A stretch of DNA of 28,577 bases, taken from the NCBI RefSeq assembly GCF_050286925.1, contig NZ_JBFWFX010000019.1:1-28577 (forward strand). Reading direction: 5' to 3'. Position 1 is the stretch's first letter; every line of letters starts with the position of its first letter. Below, piece after piece: positions 1-6,814 of the stretch. This stretch comes from Caloranaerobacter sp050286925. GTDB taxonomy: Bacteria > Bacillota > Clostridia > Tissierellales > Thermohalobacteraceae. Below the pieces are notes generated by a model. The model had not been told where the DNA came from. It saw nothing but the letters and a program-made list of their open reading frames with translations, and did no database searches. Made by a program: the position numbers and the translations under genes.

Positions 1-137
1 TTATATTTGAATTTATCCACAATTTAAAGTAGTTTATAACGACTCTGGCATGTAAACATGCCAGACAAAGTTTCAATAAAATCAACATTAATTTTTTAAA
101 ATATGGGATTTTATTATAATTTCCTATGGATTATAAA
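1..137 (-). repeat. Rearranged copy of the two-hairpin dispersed repeat (copy A)
   Basis: Read on the minus strand, the first ~22 bases (head, around 116-137) match the head of the copy at 20294-20412, and 1-27 matches the central block seen at 8112-8230 (AAATTGTGGATAA followed by an ATATAA end). Between them the tail hairpin block (about 70-115) is present in the opposite orientation, and a separate perfect 9-bp stem hairpin sits at 44-65. So the blocks are recognisable but shuffled. Read by eye; boundaries are approximate. Confidence 0.55.
44..65. other. Perfect 22-bp palindrome (hairpin or operator)
   Basis: Arms TCTGGCATG (44-52) and CATGCCAGA (57-65) are perfect complements around a TAAA loop, in otherwise AT-rich DNA. 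No T-tract follows on either strand, so it is not a standard intrinsic terminator. It may be a protein-binding palindrome or part of the surrounding repeat. Confidence 0.5.
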
Positions 138-140
138 AAA

Positions 141-175
141 GCTGTTGACAAATACTATTGCCAACAGCTTTTTTA
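141..175 (-). terminator. Rho-independent terminator of the amylase gene
   Basis: The stem GCTGTTG/CAACAGC (141-147 with 162-168) has an A-run on one side and a T-run on the other, so it can terminate on both strands. On the minus strand it lies just after the amylase stop codon. Confidence 0.85.
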
Positions 176-179
176 ATTA

Positions 180-2027
180 TTATTTAACATCCCATGTTGC
201 TTTATATGAACCTGTTGGGCTACCAGGTACAGTATAAACTCGGTTAGCGCCCTGTTCCCAAATTACATTACCTGAGTCATCTATTTTGATGAATTTAAAT
301 TCTATTGTAGTATTTGCTGGAAGTGAAGTTGTTACTGTCCAAGTAGGATATGCATCAGGTGACATTTTTATAGCTTTAGCAGGGTCCCAATTTCCTAACT
401 CTGGGATATTACCAACAACATAAACATTTTGACCCCATTCTGTATATGCTTCATCCACCGTAAAAGTAACATCTACTTCTTGAGGTACCCAAACAGAAAC
501 AGAACCACCATTTACCTTAAATTCACCCCAACCGTCTGCATTAATAGTAACTGTATCTGTTCTATTTCCTGTATAATCATAGAATACTTTACCTGCATGC
601 TGTATTCCTACATACATCCATTTGCTTCCACCAGGGCCATCGCTGATAAGGGCTGCTAATCCTGAATTCGGATGACTTTCATCTCCTTCTCTTGTCCAGC
701 CAATGATGTCCCAATGGTCTAGATAATCATGTTGTGTTCCATAAGCATAATATTTTCTTGCCTTTAAAAGTGGATCTAATTGATCTTTCATAGAAGGAAT
801 ATTAAATTTAGGTAGTCCATAGTAATCTCCGTAAAAAACACAAGGATATCCTTCTTGACGAGTTAAGATAAAAGCATATGCCAGAGGTTTAAACCAAGGT
901 TCAACATAAGATTCCAAAGACTGTCCTGGTTGTGTATCGTGATTATCAACTAGTGTAACTGCTAATGCTGGTTGATCCTTCATTAATGTATTATTCATAA
1001 TGTTTCTCATGTCATAATAACCTGATGATTTAGATGCGATATAAAAATTGTTGTGTAACGGAGCATCAAAAAGAGACATGACTCCTTTGGATTTAGTTAT
1101 ATAGTTGTGAAGTTTTTCAACATCGTAACTCCAGAATTCTCCAACTGCAAATAATTCTTTTCCTGTTTCTGCTCTTAAATATCCTAGCCAATCTGTAAAG
1201 AAATCATATTTGATATGCTTTACCGCATCTAATCTAAATCCGTCAACACCTGTAAAATCGAGATACCATTTACCCCAGTTTTTTAACTCTTGAACTACTT
1301 CAGGATGTTCCATATCCAAATCGGCATACATCAAATAATCATAATTTCCATTTTCTGTATCAACTTCCCAATCCCATCCTTTTCCTATTCCACGGAATTT
1401 AAAAATAGAATTTTCTTGGTTATTCTGATCCCAATCTACGCCGTCAAAATGATACCAGCACCATTTGAAATCGGAATATTTATTTCCTCTACCTGGAAAA
1501 TTAAACTTTGTCCAAGCTTGAATCCATGTGTCATCACCATATTCGTAATTTCTGTTATCGCTTGCAACTCTAACAGCTTTGACCCATTCTGTTTCATCAG
1601 CACCTGCTTTATGATTAAATACAACATCTGCGTAGATTTGAATTCCATTGTTATGTGCTTCATTAATAGCTGCGATATATTCATCTTTTGTTCCGTATTT
1701 TGTTCTAACAGTTCCTTTTTGATAAAATTCTCCTAAATCGTAAAGGTCGTAAACACCATATCCTACATCGGCAGAACTAGTCCCTTTATATGCTGGAGGT
1801 AACCATAGAGCTGTGATTCCTACTTCTGCAAGATTAGCAGCTTCTTGTTTTACTTTGTTCCACAATGTTCCATCATCTGGTAAGTCCCATTCAAAATATT
1901 GCATCATTGTTCCATTAAAACTTGGTGTATTATTAGCAAAAACTTTTTCGTTTGGTAATTTTATAAATGCTACTATCATTATGATTGCTAAGAAAATGCT
2001 TATTTCTTTTCTTATTGTTTTTTTCAA
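180..2027 (-). CDS. Secreted GH13 alpha-amylase with CBM20 starch-binding domain
   Basis: A 615-residue endo-acting alpha-1,4-glucan hydrolase, exported to degrade starch. Residues 1-31 form a Sec signal peptide (KK near the start, hydrophobic 11-22, likely cleavage after FA31). The catalytic barrel spans about 35-435 and shows the four GH13 signatures: region I DVVFNH (134-139), region II GFRLDAVKH (263-271, nucleophile D267), region III with general acid E297 (GEFWS), and region IV DNHD (361-364). The all-beta domain C follows, and 517-612 is a CBM20 fold (YVVGNIPELGNWDP, then the aromatic W590 stretch). The length and the close fit to bacterial liquefying-type amylases suggest GH13 subfamily 5. 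The gene is single, with its own promoter and terminator. The start is ATG with AGGAGGG upstream. Two cre-like operators below the promoter suggest carbon catabolite or maltose-type repression (inference). Confidence 0.96.
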   Translation of the reverse strand: MKKTIRKEISIFLAIIMIVAFIKLPNEKVFANNTPSFNGTMMQYFEWDLPDDGTLWNKVKQEAANLAEVGITALWLPPAYKGTSSADVGYGVYDLYDLGEFYQKGTVRTKYGTKDEYIAAINEAHNNGIQIYADVVFNHKAGADETEWVKAVRVASDNRNYEYGDDTWIQAWTKFNFPGRGNKYSDFKWCWYHFDGVDWDQNNQENSIFKFRGIGKGWDWEVDTENGNYDYLMYADLDMEHPEVVQELKNWGKWYLDFTGVDGFRLDAVKHIKYDFFTDWLGYLRAETGKELFAVGEFWSYDVEKLHNYITKSKGVMSLFDAPLHNNFYIASKSSGYYDMRNIMNNTLMKDQPALAVTLVDNHDTQPGQSLESYVEPWFKPLAYAFILTRQEGYPCVFYGDYYGLPKFNIPSMKDQLDPLLKARKYYAYGTQHDYLDHWDIIGWTREGDESHPNSGLAALISDGPGGSKWMYVGIQHAGKVFYDYTGNRTDTVTINADGWGEFKVNGGSVSVWVPQEVDVTFTVDEAYTEWGQNVYVVGNIPELGNWDPAKAIKMSPDAYPTWTVTTSLPANTTIEFKFIKIDDSGNVIWEQGANRVYTVPGSPTGSYKATWDVK

Positions 2028-2082
2028 AAAAATCCCTCCTAAAAAACTTTAGATTTTTCTGTTAGTTTTTCATTAGAATTTT

Positions 2083-2108
2083 CTATATCTTTATTATGTA
2101 AGATATAG
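2083..2108. other. Hairpin in the amylase 5' leader
   Basis: Arms CTATATCTT (2083-2091) and AAGATATAG (2100-2108) are perfectly complementary. The hairpin lies in the roughly 160-nt untranslated leader predicted between the amylase promoter and start codon. It could stabilise the mRNA or be an operator; no function can be assigned. Confidence 0.5.
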
Positions 2109-2122
2109 GTGTTTTTTAATAT

Positions 2123-2137
2123 ATGCAAACGATTGGA
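2123..2137. promoter_or_regulatory. cre/LacI-family operator-like site 1 (amylase)
   Basis: ATGCAAACGATTGGA matches the catabolite responsive element consensus (WTGNAANCGNWNNCW) except at the C near the end. It is downstream of the predicted amylase promoter, where CcpA or another LacI-family repressor could block elongation. The spacing to site 2 is 35 bp. Confidence 0.6.
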
Positions 2138-2157
2138 CAAAAACAAAATAAAAAATC

Positions 2158-2172
2158 ATGCAAACGATTGCA
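2158..2172. promoter_or_regulatory. cre/LacI-family operator-like site 2 (amylase)
   Basis: ATGCAAACGATTGCA matches every position of the cre consensus WTGNAANCGNWNNCW. Together with the near-copy at 2123-2137 it forms a tandem operator below the amylase promoter. CcpA is the simplest candidate; a dedicated MalR-like repressor would recognise a similar sequence. Confidence 0.7.
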
Positions 2173-2196
2173 CAACAATGACACATCACACATAAT

Positions 2197-2226
2197 ATTC
2201 TACCACTTTTTAAATGTGCATGTCAA
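2197..2226 (-). promoter_or_regulatory. Amylase promoter (sigma-A type)
   Basis: On the minus strand a perfect -35 TTGACA (2226-2221) is followed after 18 bp by TAGAAT (2202-2197). Transcription would begin near 2190 and give a leader of about 160 nt carrying both cre-like sites. A 13-mer TTAGAATTTTCTA occurs just upstream (2241-2253) and again in the leader (2073-2085). Confidence 0.7.
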
Positions 2227-2307
2227 TCTTTAGAATCAAATTAGAATTTTCTAAGATTTATTATATTTAATGACAGCAGTTTTGGAATATTATTAAAGAG
2301 ATGGATA

Positions 2308-2336
2308 TTGGAGAAAAAGGCGTAATTATGTATAAT
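2308..2336 (+). promoter_or_regulatory. Possible crcB promoter
   Basis: TTGGAG (2308-2313), 17 bp, then a perfect TATAAT (2331-2336), about 40 bp before the crcB start. No fluoride riboswitch (GGNGAUG...CUGAUG architecture) is recognisable between it and the gene. Confidence 0.5.
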
Positions 2337-2378
2337 TAAAGCAAGAGATGAAAATCTTAAAAGGAGATGATGAACAAA

Positions 2379-2759
2379 ATGTGGAACAAAATACTGCTAT
2401 TAGGCATAGGAGGATTTATAGGAAGTAATTTGAGGTATTGGATAACAGGCTGGGTAACGAATATTTTTGGTTCATATTTACCTTATGGTACATTAGTTGT
2501 AAATGGATTAGGTAGTTTTATACTTGGATTTTTGATGATGTATGGTGCTGAAGTTGCAGAAATAGATCCGCAAATACGTTTATTAATTGGAACAGGTATG
2601 TTAGGTGCATTGACTACATTTTCTACATTTTCATATGAAACAATTAACTTATTCAGAGAATCTAGTTATTTTTTAGGTATATTAAATATTTTCTTAAATA
2701 TTGGGATAGGGTTAACTTCAGTGTGGTTAGGTTTTGTATTAGCTAAATCTCTTGTTTAG
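2379..2759 (+). CDS. crcB: CrcB/Fluc family fluoride exporter
   Basis: A membrane protein of 126 residues with four hydrophobic helices, the usual size for one Fluc subunit; two subunits form a dual-topology fluoride channel in the cytoplasmic membrane. Family signatures are visible: GGFIGSNLRYW near the N terminus, a polar VVNGLGSF turn in helix 2, and GALTTFSTFSYE in helix 3, which supplies the pore Phe/Ser/Thr track. The start is set at the ATG at 2379 because the extended Shine-Dalgarno AAGGAGATGAT (2361-2371) lies the right distance before it; ATGs at 2367 and 2370 overlap that site and would only add a few residues. It is the first gene of a two-gene unit with the DUF190 gene 10 bp downstream. 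Confidence 0.92.
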   Translation: MWNKILLLGIGGFIGSNLRYWITGWVTNIFGSYLPYGTLVVNGLGSFILGFLMMYGAEVAEIDPQIRLLIGTGMLGALTTFSTFSYETINLFRESSYFLGILNIFLNIGIGLTSVWLGFVLAKSLV

Positions 2760-2769
2760 GGGGATTTTT

Positions 2770-3108
2770 ATGAGAACACAGAGTAAAGGGAAATTGCTTA
2801 AAATTTATATTTCTGAATCTGATAAGCGTAATGGACGATTATTATATCATTTAATAGTAGAACAAGCAAAAAAATTAGAAATGGCTGGAATCACAGTATA
2901 TAGGGGAATAGAGGGATTTGGAGGACATCATAATCTGCATACAATGCATATCTTTAGATTATCAGATAATTTGCCAATAGTATTAGAAATAATAGATTCA
3001 GAAGAAAAAATAGACCAATTCATATCAAATATAGAGCAGTTTATAAACGATGGATTAATGATAACACAAGAAAACATAAATATAATTAAGTTCAATGAGA
3101 AAAAATAG
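2770..3108 (+). CDS. DUF190 family PII-like protein
   Basis: A 112-residue cytoplasmic protein that fits DUF190 (PF02641): KLLKIYISESDKRNGRLLY at the N terminus, a central GITVYRGIEGFGGHHNLHT segment, then LPIVLEIIDSEEKI. Members have a ferredoxin-like, PII-like fold and are repeatedly found beside or fused to CrcB; their biochemical role is not settled. The start is the ATG at 2770, preceded by AGGGGGA at a good distance; an upstream in-frame TTG at 2752 lies inside crcB and lacks a ribosome binding site. The 10-bp gap to crcB suggests one transcript and a role in fluoride response (inference from context). Confidence 0.88.
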   Translation: MRTQSKGKLLKIYISESDKRNGRLLYHLIVEQAKKLEMAGITVYRGIEGFGGHHNLHTMHIFRLSDNLPIVLEIIDSEEKIDQFISNIEQFINDGLMITQENINIIKFNEKK

Positions 3109-3150
3109 CTTTGTTAAAAGACGGAAGGTATTGTTAAATAATAATGGTTT

Positions 3151-3180
3151 TTGTTTAAATTAATTTAAGCAGGGTATAAA
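3151..3180 (+). promoter_or_regulatory. Possible ferritin promoter
   Basis: TTGTTT (3151-3156), 18 bp, TATAAA (3175-3180), about 48 bp before the ferritin start. The match is moderate and the region is AT-rich. Confidence 0.35.
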
Positions 3181-3227
3181 TATATATAAATGTATATTAA
3201 ATATGCTTTCCTGGAGGAGGAGAACTA

Positions 3228-3734
3228 ATGTTATCAGAAAGATTATTAAAAGAATTGAATGAACAAGTTAAATACGAATTATATTCAGCTCATTACTACT
3301 TAGCAATGGCTGCATATTGTGCAGAGCAAGAATTAGATGGATTTGCAAATTTCTTTAAAGTTCAAGCTGAAGAAGAGAAGTTTCATGCTATGAAGTTTTT
3401 TGATTTCATAAATGAAATGGGTGGAAGAGTTACAATTCAAGCCCTTGAAGAGCCAAAAAATGATTATGAATCATTAGTAGATGTTTTTAAATCTGCTTTA
3501 GAACATGAAAAATTTGTAACTAAGAGAATATATAAACTTATGGATATTGCTACTGAAGAAAAAGAACATGCTACAATAAGTTTATTAAAATGGTTTGTAG
3601 ATGAGCAGATAGAAGAGGAAAATAGTATGAAAGCTATACTTAAAAAATTAGAAAGATTAGGAGATAATAGTCATGGAATTTACATGCTAGATGAAGAATT
3701 AGCTCAAAGGACTTTTACTCCACCAGTTGCATAA
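3228..3734 (+). CDS. ftnA: Non-haem bacterial ferritin (FtnA type)
   Basis: A 168-residue four-helix iron-storage protein of 24-subunit type. All ferroxidase ligands known from E. coli FtnA are present at the same numbers: E17, E50, H53, E94, Q127 and E130, so it should oxidise Fe(II) and store the mineral core. No haem-binding Met of bacterioferritins is evident. A strong GGAGGAGGA ribosome binding site precedes the ATG. It is monocistronic: its own upstream region of about 120 bp and a bidirectional terminator follow. It fits with the nearby feoAB iron-import genes and the DtxR-family regulator, but no iron-box-like operator is visible in front of it. Confidence 0.95.
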   Translation: MLSERLLKELNEQVKYELYSAHYYLAMAAYCAEQELDGFANFFKVQAEEEKFHAMKFFDFINEMGGRVTIQALEEPKNDYESLVDVFKSALEHEKFVTKRIYKLMDIATEEKEHATISLLKWFVDEQIEEENSMKAILKKLERLGDNSHGIYMLDEELAQRTFTPPVA

Positions 3735-3741
3735 TGCCAAA

Positions 3742-3785
3742 AAACAAAGGTAGACTTTAAAATTAAAGCCTACCTTTGTTTTTAA
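3742..3785. terminator. Bidirectional terminator between ferritin and SASP genes
   Basis: A long stem pairs 3742-3760 with 3763-3781 (AACAAAGGTAG against CTACCTTTGTT at the base, one internal mismatch), with A-run and T-run flanks. It serves the converging ferritin (+) and SASP (-) genes. Confidence 0.85.
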
Positions 3786-3799
3786 TTACTATTATTTAA

Positions 3800-4027
3800 T
3801 TATCTAGTTGGAGTTGTTCCACTCATGCTTCTTTGAGCTTGCTCAACTAATTTCTTAGTCATGTAACCTCCTACATAACCATTTTGTCTTGCAGTTAAGT
3901 TACCTTTATCCATTGAATCGTAGTTTGATAATCCTAGTTCATTAGCTATTTCAGTTTTCATTTGGTTTAATGCTTGTCGAGCTTCAGGAACTACTATTTT
4001 GTTTCTTCCTGTTTTTTGATATGCCAT
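3800..4027 (-). CDS. Alpha/beta-type small acid-soluble spore protein
   Basis: A 75-residue DNA-binding protein made in the forespore, where it coats spore DNA and protects it from UV and heat. Family hallmarks: IVVPEARQALNQMKTEIANELG with the GPR protease cleavage site in KTEIA, and the second conserved block GNLTARQNGYVGGYMTKKLVE. Two consecutive ATGs follow the AAGGAGGG site; the second (4027) gives the better spacing of seven bases and the typical MA- start, so it is preferred over 4030. It is expected to depend on sigma G, but I could not identify a convincing sigma-G promoter. It shows that the organism is an endospore former. Confidence 0.95.
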   Translation of the reverse strand: MAYQKTGRNKIVVPEARQALNQMKTEIANELGLSNYDSMDKGNLTARQNGYVGGYMTKKLVEQAQRSMSGTTPTR

Positions 4028-4063
4028 CATTTACCCTCCTTAATGTATTTTTTTCTTTTTGTT

Positions 4064-4085
4064 TTAAATTGAAGATTTTGTTTTT
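4064..4085 (+). repeat. 22-bp fragment identical to the dispersed repeat tail
   Basis: The 22 bases here, centred on AAATTGAAGATTTTG, are identical to the end of repeat copy C near 17394-17415. Only one arm of the hairpin is present, 37 bp upstream of the SASP start. It is either a remnant of a repeat copy or a chance AT-rich match. Confidence 0.4.
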
Positions 4086-4212
4086 CTGTTGTACTAATAT
4101 TATGTGTAATAATGCGTTAACTAAACCATGTAATTTTATGTAGTATTACATCAGGATAGTAAATGATGTATAATATGATTACTATACAAATTAGTTCTGA
4201 ATATTGTATAAA

Positions 4213-4764
4213 TTAAAATAATATCATTTTTATTCCAAAAAAAATTAAAATAATCCCTCCAAGAAAATCTGCATAATCTCTTATAAATTTGAGCTTTCTA
4301 ATATGTTTACCTATAAAAAAAGAGATAGTTGTAAAGATTGAAGTTGTAAAACCAACAATAATACAGTTTTTAAATAACATTAATTTGGAAGTGAAAACAT
4401 TAAATATAGAAAAACCTACAACTAAAGCATCTATACTAACCGATATTCCTAATATCAGTATCAATAAATAATGAAGAGAATTGAATTTATCTTTATTATC
4501 AAAACCTTCTTTAAACATTAAAATCCCAACTAACAATATTATGACTCCACCGACTAAATTTGGAAGTTTAAAAACATACCTATTAAAAAGGTTTCCCAGA
4601 TGTCCTCCTATGAATGCAAAATAAAACTGGAAAAATCCAAAAATTATTATTGTAAAAAAAACACAATTTTTTTTGATTTTTTTATCTAAGCTGAGAGACA
4701 ATGCTACTCCAAATGCATCTAATGCTAGTGCAACAGATATTAAAAACACATCAAATATAAGCAA
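4213..4764 (-). CDS. mntP: MntP-like manganese efflux pump
   Basis: A 183-residue protein with six hydrophobic segments, typical of the MntP/YebN family that exports Mn(II) across the cytoplasmic membrane. The two internally repeated acidic motifs are visible: ALALDAFGVALSLSL in helix 1 and SVSIDALVVGFS in helix 4, whose Asp residues are needed for transport in studied members. The start ATG at 4764 has an AGGAGGGG site. It is divergent from a DtxR/MntR-family regulator gene, the expected partner for manganese control. A related branch (YtaF, sporulation) shares the fold, so the substrate is inferred. No yybP-ykoY manganese riboswitch is recognisable in the 125-bp intergenic region. Confidence 0.85.
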   Translation of the reverse strand: MLIFDVFLISVALALDAFGVALSLSLDKKIKKNCVFFTIIIFGFFQFYFAFIGGHLGNLFNRYVFKLPNLVGGVIILLVGILMFKEGFDNKDKFNSLHYLLILILGISVSIDALVVGFSIFNVFTSKLMLFKNCIIVGFTTSIFTTISFFIGKHIRKLKFIRDYADFLGGIILIFFGIKMILF

Positions 4765-4889
4765 AAATACCCCTCCTGATAGATTCGAGTCTACGTATAT
4801 TACATACTTATGTTTAGGATATATTTAATATTATTGAATATAATTTTAATATACTAATACAGTCTATTAAACATTGAGGAGATGGTCAT

Positions 4890-5333
4890 ATGCTCTCTCC
4901 AAGCCTTGAAGATTATTTAGAAGAGGTATATAGATTATCAAGAAATAAAAAAGAAATAAGGGTTAAGGATATAGCAGATTGTTTAGGGGTTTCGATGCCT
5001 TCTGTTGTTAAGGGATTAAAAAAATTACATGAATTAGAATATATAGTGTATAGACCATATGAGAAAATTTATATCCTTGAAAAAGGGAAAAAAGAGGGAA
5101 AGTTTTTAATAGAGAGAAATAGGATACTACGTGAATTTGTTAAAATTATTGGGTCGGATTGTGATGTAAAACAAGAAGCAGAGGCTATGGAACACTACTT
5201 TACTGTTTCTACGATAAAATGTATTGAAAAATTAGTTGAATTTTTTAAGGAGGATAAAGAGATTTATGAGAAATTTAAAAATTATAAAATACAGAGTAGT
5301 TTAGAAAAAAGGCTGACAGCTAATACTCAATAG
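4890..5333 (+). CDS. DtxR/MntR-family metal-dependent transcriptional regulator
   Basis: A 147-residue repressor of the DtxR family: winged helix at about 1-70 (SPSLEDYLEEVYRL, RVKDIADCLGVSMPSVVKGLKKL), then a metal-binding dimerisation domain; no SH3-like third domain, as in MntR. Compared with B. subtilis MntR the ligands D8, E11, and the E98, E101, H102 cluster (QEAEAMEHYF) are kept, but the position equivalent to H77 is Asn (RNRIL), so metal specificity or affinity may differ. Start ATG with TGAGGAG. It lies between mntP (divergent) and feoB/feoA (convergent), so it could sense Mn(II) or Fe(II) and control either; tandem DtxR-like boxes exist in front of feoA. The target assignment is inference. 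Confidence 0.88.
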   Translation: MLSPSLEDYLEEVYRLSRNKKEIRVKDIADCLGVSMPSVVKGLKKLHELEYIVYRPYEKIYILEKGKKEGKFLIERNRILREFVKIIGSDCDVKQEAEAMEHYFTVSTIKCIEKLVEFFKEDKEIYEKFKNYKIQSSLEKRLTANTQ

Positions 5334-5347
5334 CTGCTAGCCGATAA

Positions 5348-5405
5348 ATAAGAGTTTGTAAATAACTTGAAAGTTATTACGGATTGTTGACAAACTTATG
5401 TTTTT
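5348..5405. terminator. Terminator between dtxR-family and feoB genes
   Basis: Outer stem GTTTGT/ACAAAC (5354-5359 with 5390-5395), extended by ATAA/TTAT, encloses a second perfect hairpin AATAACTT/AAGTTATT, and GTTTTTATA follows on the plus strand. It ends the regulator transcript and lies at the end of the convergent feoB gene. Confidence 0.65.
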
Positions 5406-5412
5406 ATATATA

Positions 5413-6801
5413 TTATTTAACAAGCATACTTAATAAATTTACAATTATTGTAATTAAAATGGCTATTGAAGTAGTTAGTATAGTAGTAAAAATAGGCCAT
5501 TTAATGCTACTTGTTTCGTTTTTTATAGTTAGTAGAGTTGTTCCACATGGAAAATGTAATAAAGAAAATAGCATAAAGTTTAATCCTGTTACCCATGTCC
5601 AGCCGTTATTAATTAATAAGTTTTTTAGAGCATCTAAACTATCTAGTTTAATCATAGCTCCTGTAGATAAATAACTCATAATCAGGATTGGAAGTACAAT
5701 TTCATTTGCAGGTAGACCTAAGATAAATGCTAGTAAAATAAAGCCATCTAAACCCATTAAATTACCGAGAGGATTTAAAAAGTGAGCAATATGATTTAAT
5801 AGGCTTATTCCACCAATATTGATATTAGCAACCAGCCATGTTATAGCTCCCGCTGGTGCGGCTACTAATACTGCTCTTGATAAGACAAACAATGTCCTAT
5901 CTATTAAGGATCTGATTAATATTTTACCTATTTGAGGTTTTCTATATGGTGGTAGTTCAAGAGTAAAGGTTGAAGGAACACCTTTTAAAATTGTATTAGA
6001 TAATAGCTTTGATACCAATAAAGTTATAAATATACCAATTAGAATAATACCTATTACTGATACTGTTGCGATAATTGTGCTGAATTTTGGAGAGACTAGT
6101 GAACTGAAAAAAATTGTTGATATGGCAATAAGAGTTGGAAATCTGCCATTACAAGGGACAAAACTATTTGTAATTGTAGCTATCAATCTTTCTCTTGGTG
6201 AATCAATTATTCGAGTCGCTATAACTCCTGCTGCATTACATCCAAACCCCATGCTCATTGTTAAAGCTTGCTTCCCATGAGTTCCAGATTTTCTAAAGAA
6301 ATTGTCTAAATTAAAAGCTACTCTAGGAAGATATCCTAGGTCTTCTAACAATGTAAATAGCGGAAAAAATATAGCCATAGGTGGCAGCATTACAGATATT
6401 ACCCAAGCGAGAGTTCTATACATTCCTAAAACTAATATACCATGTAGCCAATATGGAGCATTAATATACATAAAAAATTCTGTTAGCTTATTTTCTAAAC
6501 CAAATAATATTTTGCCTAATAACTGTGACGGATAGTTAGCACCTTGTATAGTTATCCAAAAAATTAGACCTAAAAGTAACAGCATGATTGGATATCCTAA
6601 AATTCTAGATGTCAGTATGTCATCAACTTTTTTATCCCAATTGATTTTTCTTTTATCTTCTATTGTTAAAACTTCATTTGATATTTCTTCTGCTTTTTCA
6701 TAAATAGCAGTTACTATGCTATCACTAATGTTTACACCTGTTTTGAGTTTATTATTTAATATGTTCGAAATTCTACTGGATGCATCTTTAATGGAGTCCA
6801 T
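5413..6801 (-). CDS. feoB: FeoB membrane (permease) part, separate gene
   Basis: A 462-residue polytopic membrane protein equal to the C-terminal half of FeoB, the Fe(II) importer. After a soluble stretch (about 1-65, helical GDI-like/linker sequence) the two Gate (nucleoside-recognition) repeats and core CFeoB domain follow; conserved cysteine motifs GFGCNAAGV and FVPCNGRFPTL are present, and a second Gate half near RTLFVLSRAVLVAAPAGA. The GTPase that normally precedes this in one chain is encoded by the gene immediately upstream, in another frame, 13 bp away. This gene has its own AGAGGTG site and ATG, so the split looks genuine rather than a sequencing frameshift. It is last in the feoA-feoB(N)-feoB(C) operon. 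Confidence 0.92.
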   Translation of the reverse strand: MDSIKDASSRISNILNNKLKTGVNISDSIVTAIYEKAEEISNEVLTIEDKRKINWDKKVDDILTSRILGYPIMLLLLGLIFWITIQGANYPSQLLGKILFGLENKLTEFFMYINAPYWLHGILVLGMYRTLAWVISVMLPPMAIFFPLFTLLEDLGYLPRVAFNLDNFFRKSGTHGKQALTMSMGFGCNAAGVIATRIIDSPRERLIATITNSFVPCNGRFPTLIAISTIFFSSLVSPKFSTIIATVSVIGIILIGIFITLLVSKLLSNTILKGVPSTFTLELPPYRKPQIGKILIRSLIDRTLFVLSRAVLVAAPAGAITWLVANINIGGISLLNHIAHFLNPLGNLMGLDGFILLAFILGLPANEIVLPILIMSYLSTGAMIKLDSLDALKNLLINNGWTWVTGLNFMLFSLLHFPCGTTLLTIKNETSSIKWPIFTTILTTSIAILITIIVNLLSMLVK

Positions 6802-6814
6802 AAATTCACCTCTC

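Noticed and set aside
1290..1736. Long plus-strand open frame within the amylase gene
   Set aside because: Antisense shadow of the amylase coding sequence, without a ribosome binding site or family features.
2237..2378. Fluoride riboswitch in front of crcB
   Set aside because: The region lacks the paired pseudoknot pattern and CUGAUG-like block of the crcB motif; only isolated GATGG-like matches are present.
4031..4200. Sigma-G promoter for the SASP gene
   Set aside because: Candidate pairs such as GTATA with CATTTACTA do not fit the -10 consensus and spacing well enough to call.
4765..4889. yybP-ykoY manganese riboswitch before mntP
   Set aside because: The 125-bp intergenic region shows neither of the two conserved internal loops; it is plain AT-rich divergent promoter DNA.
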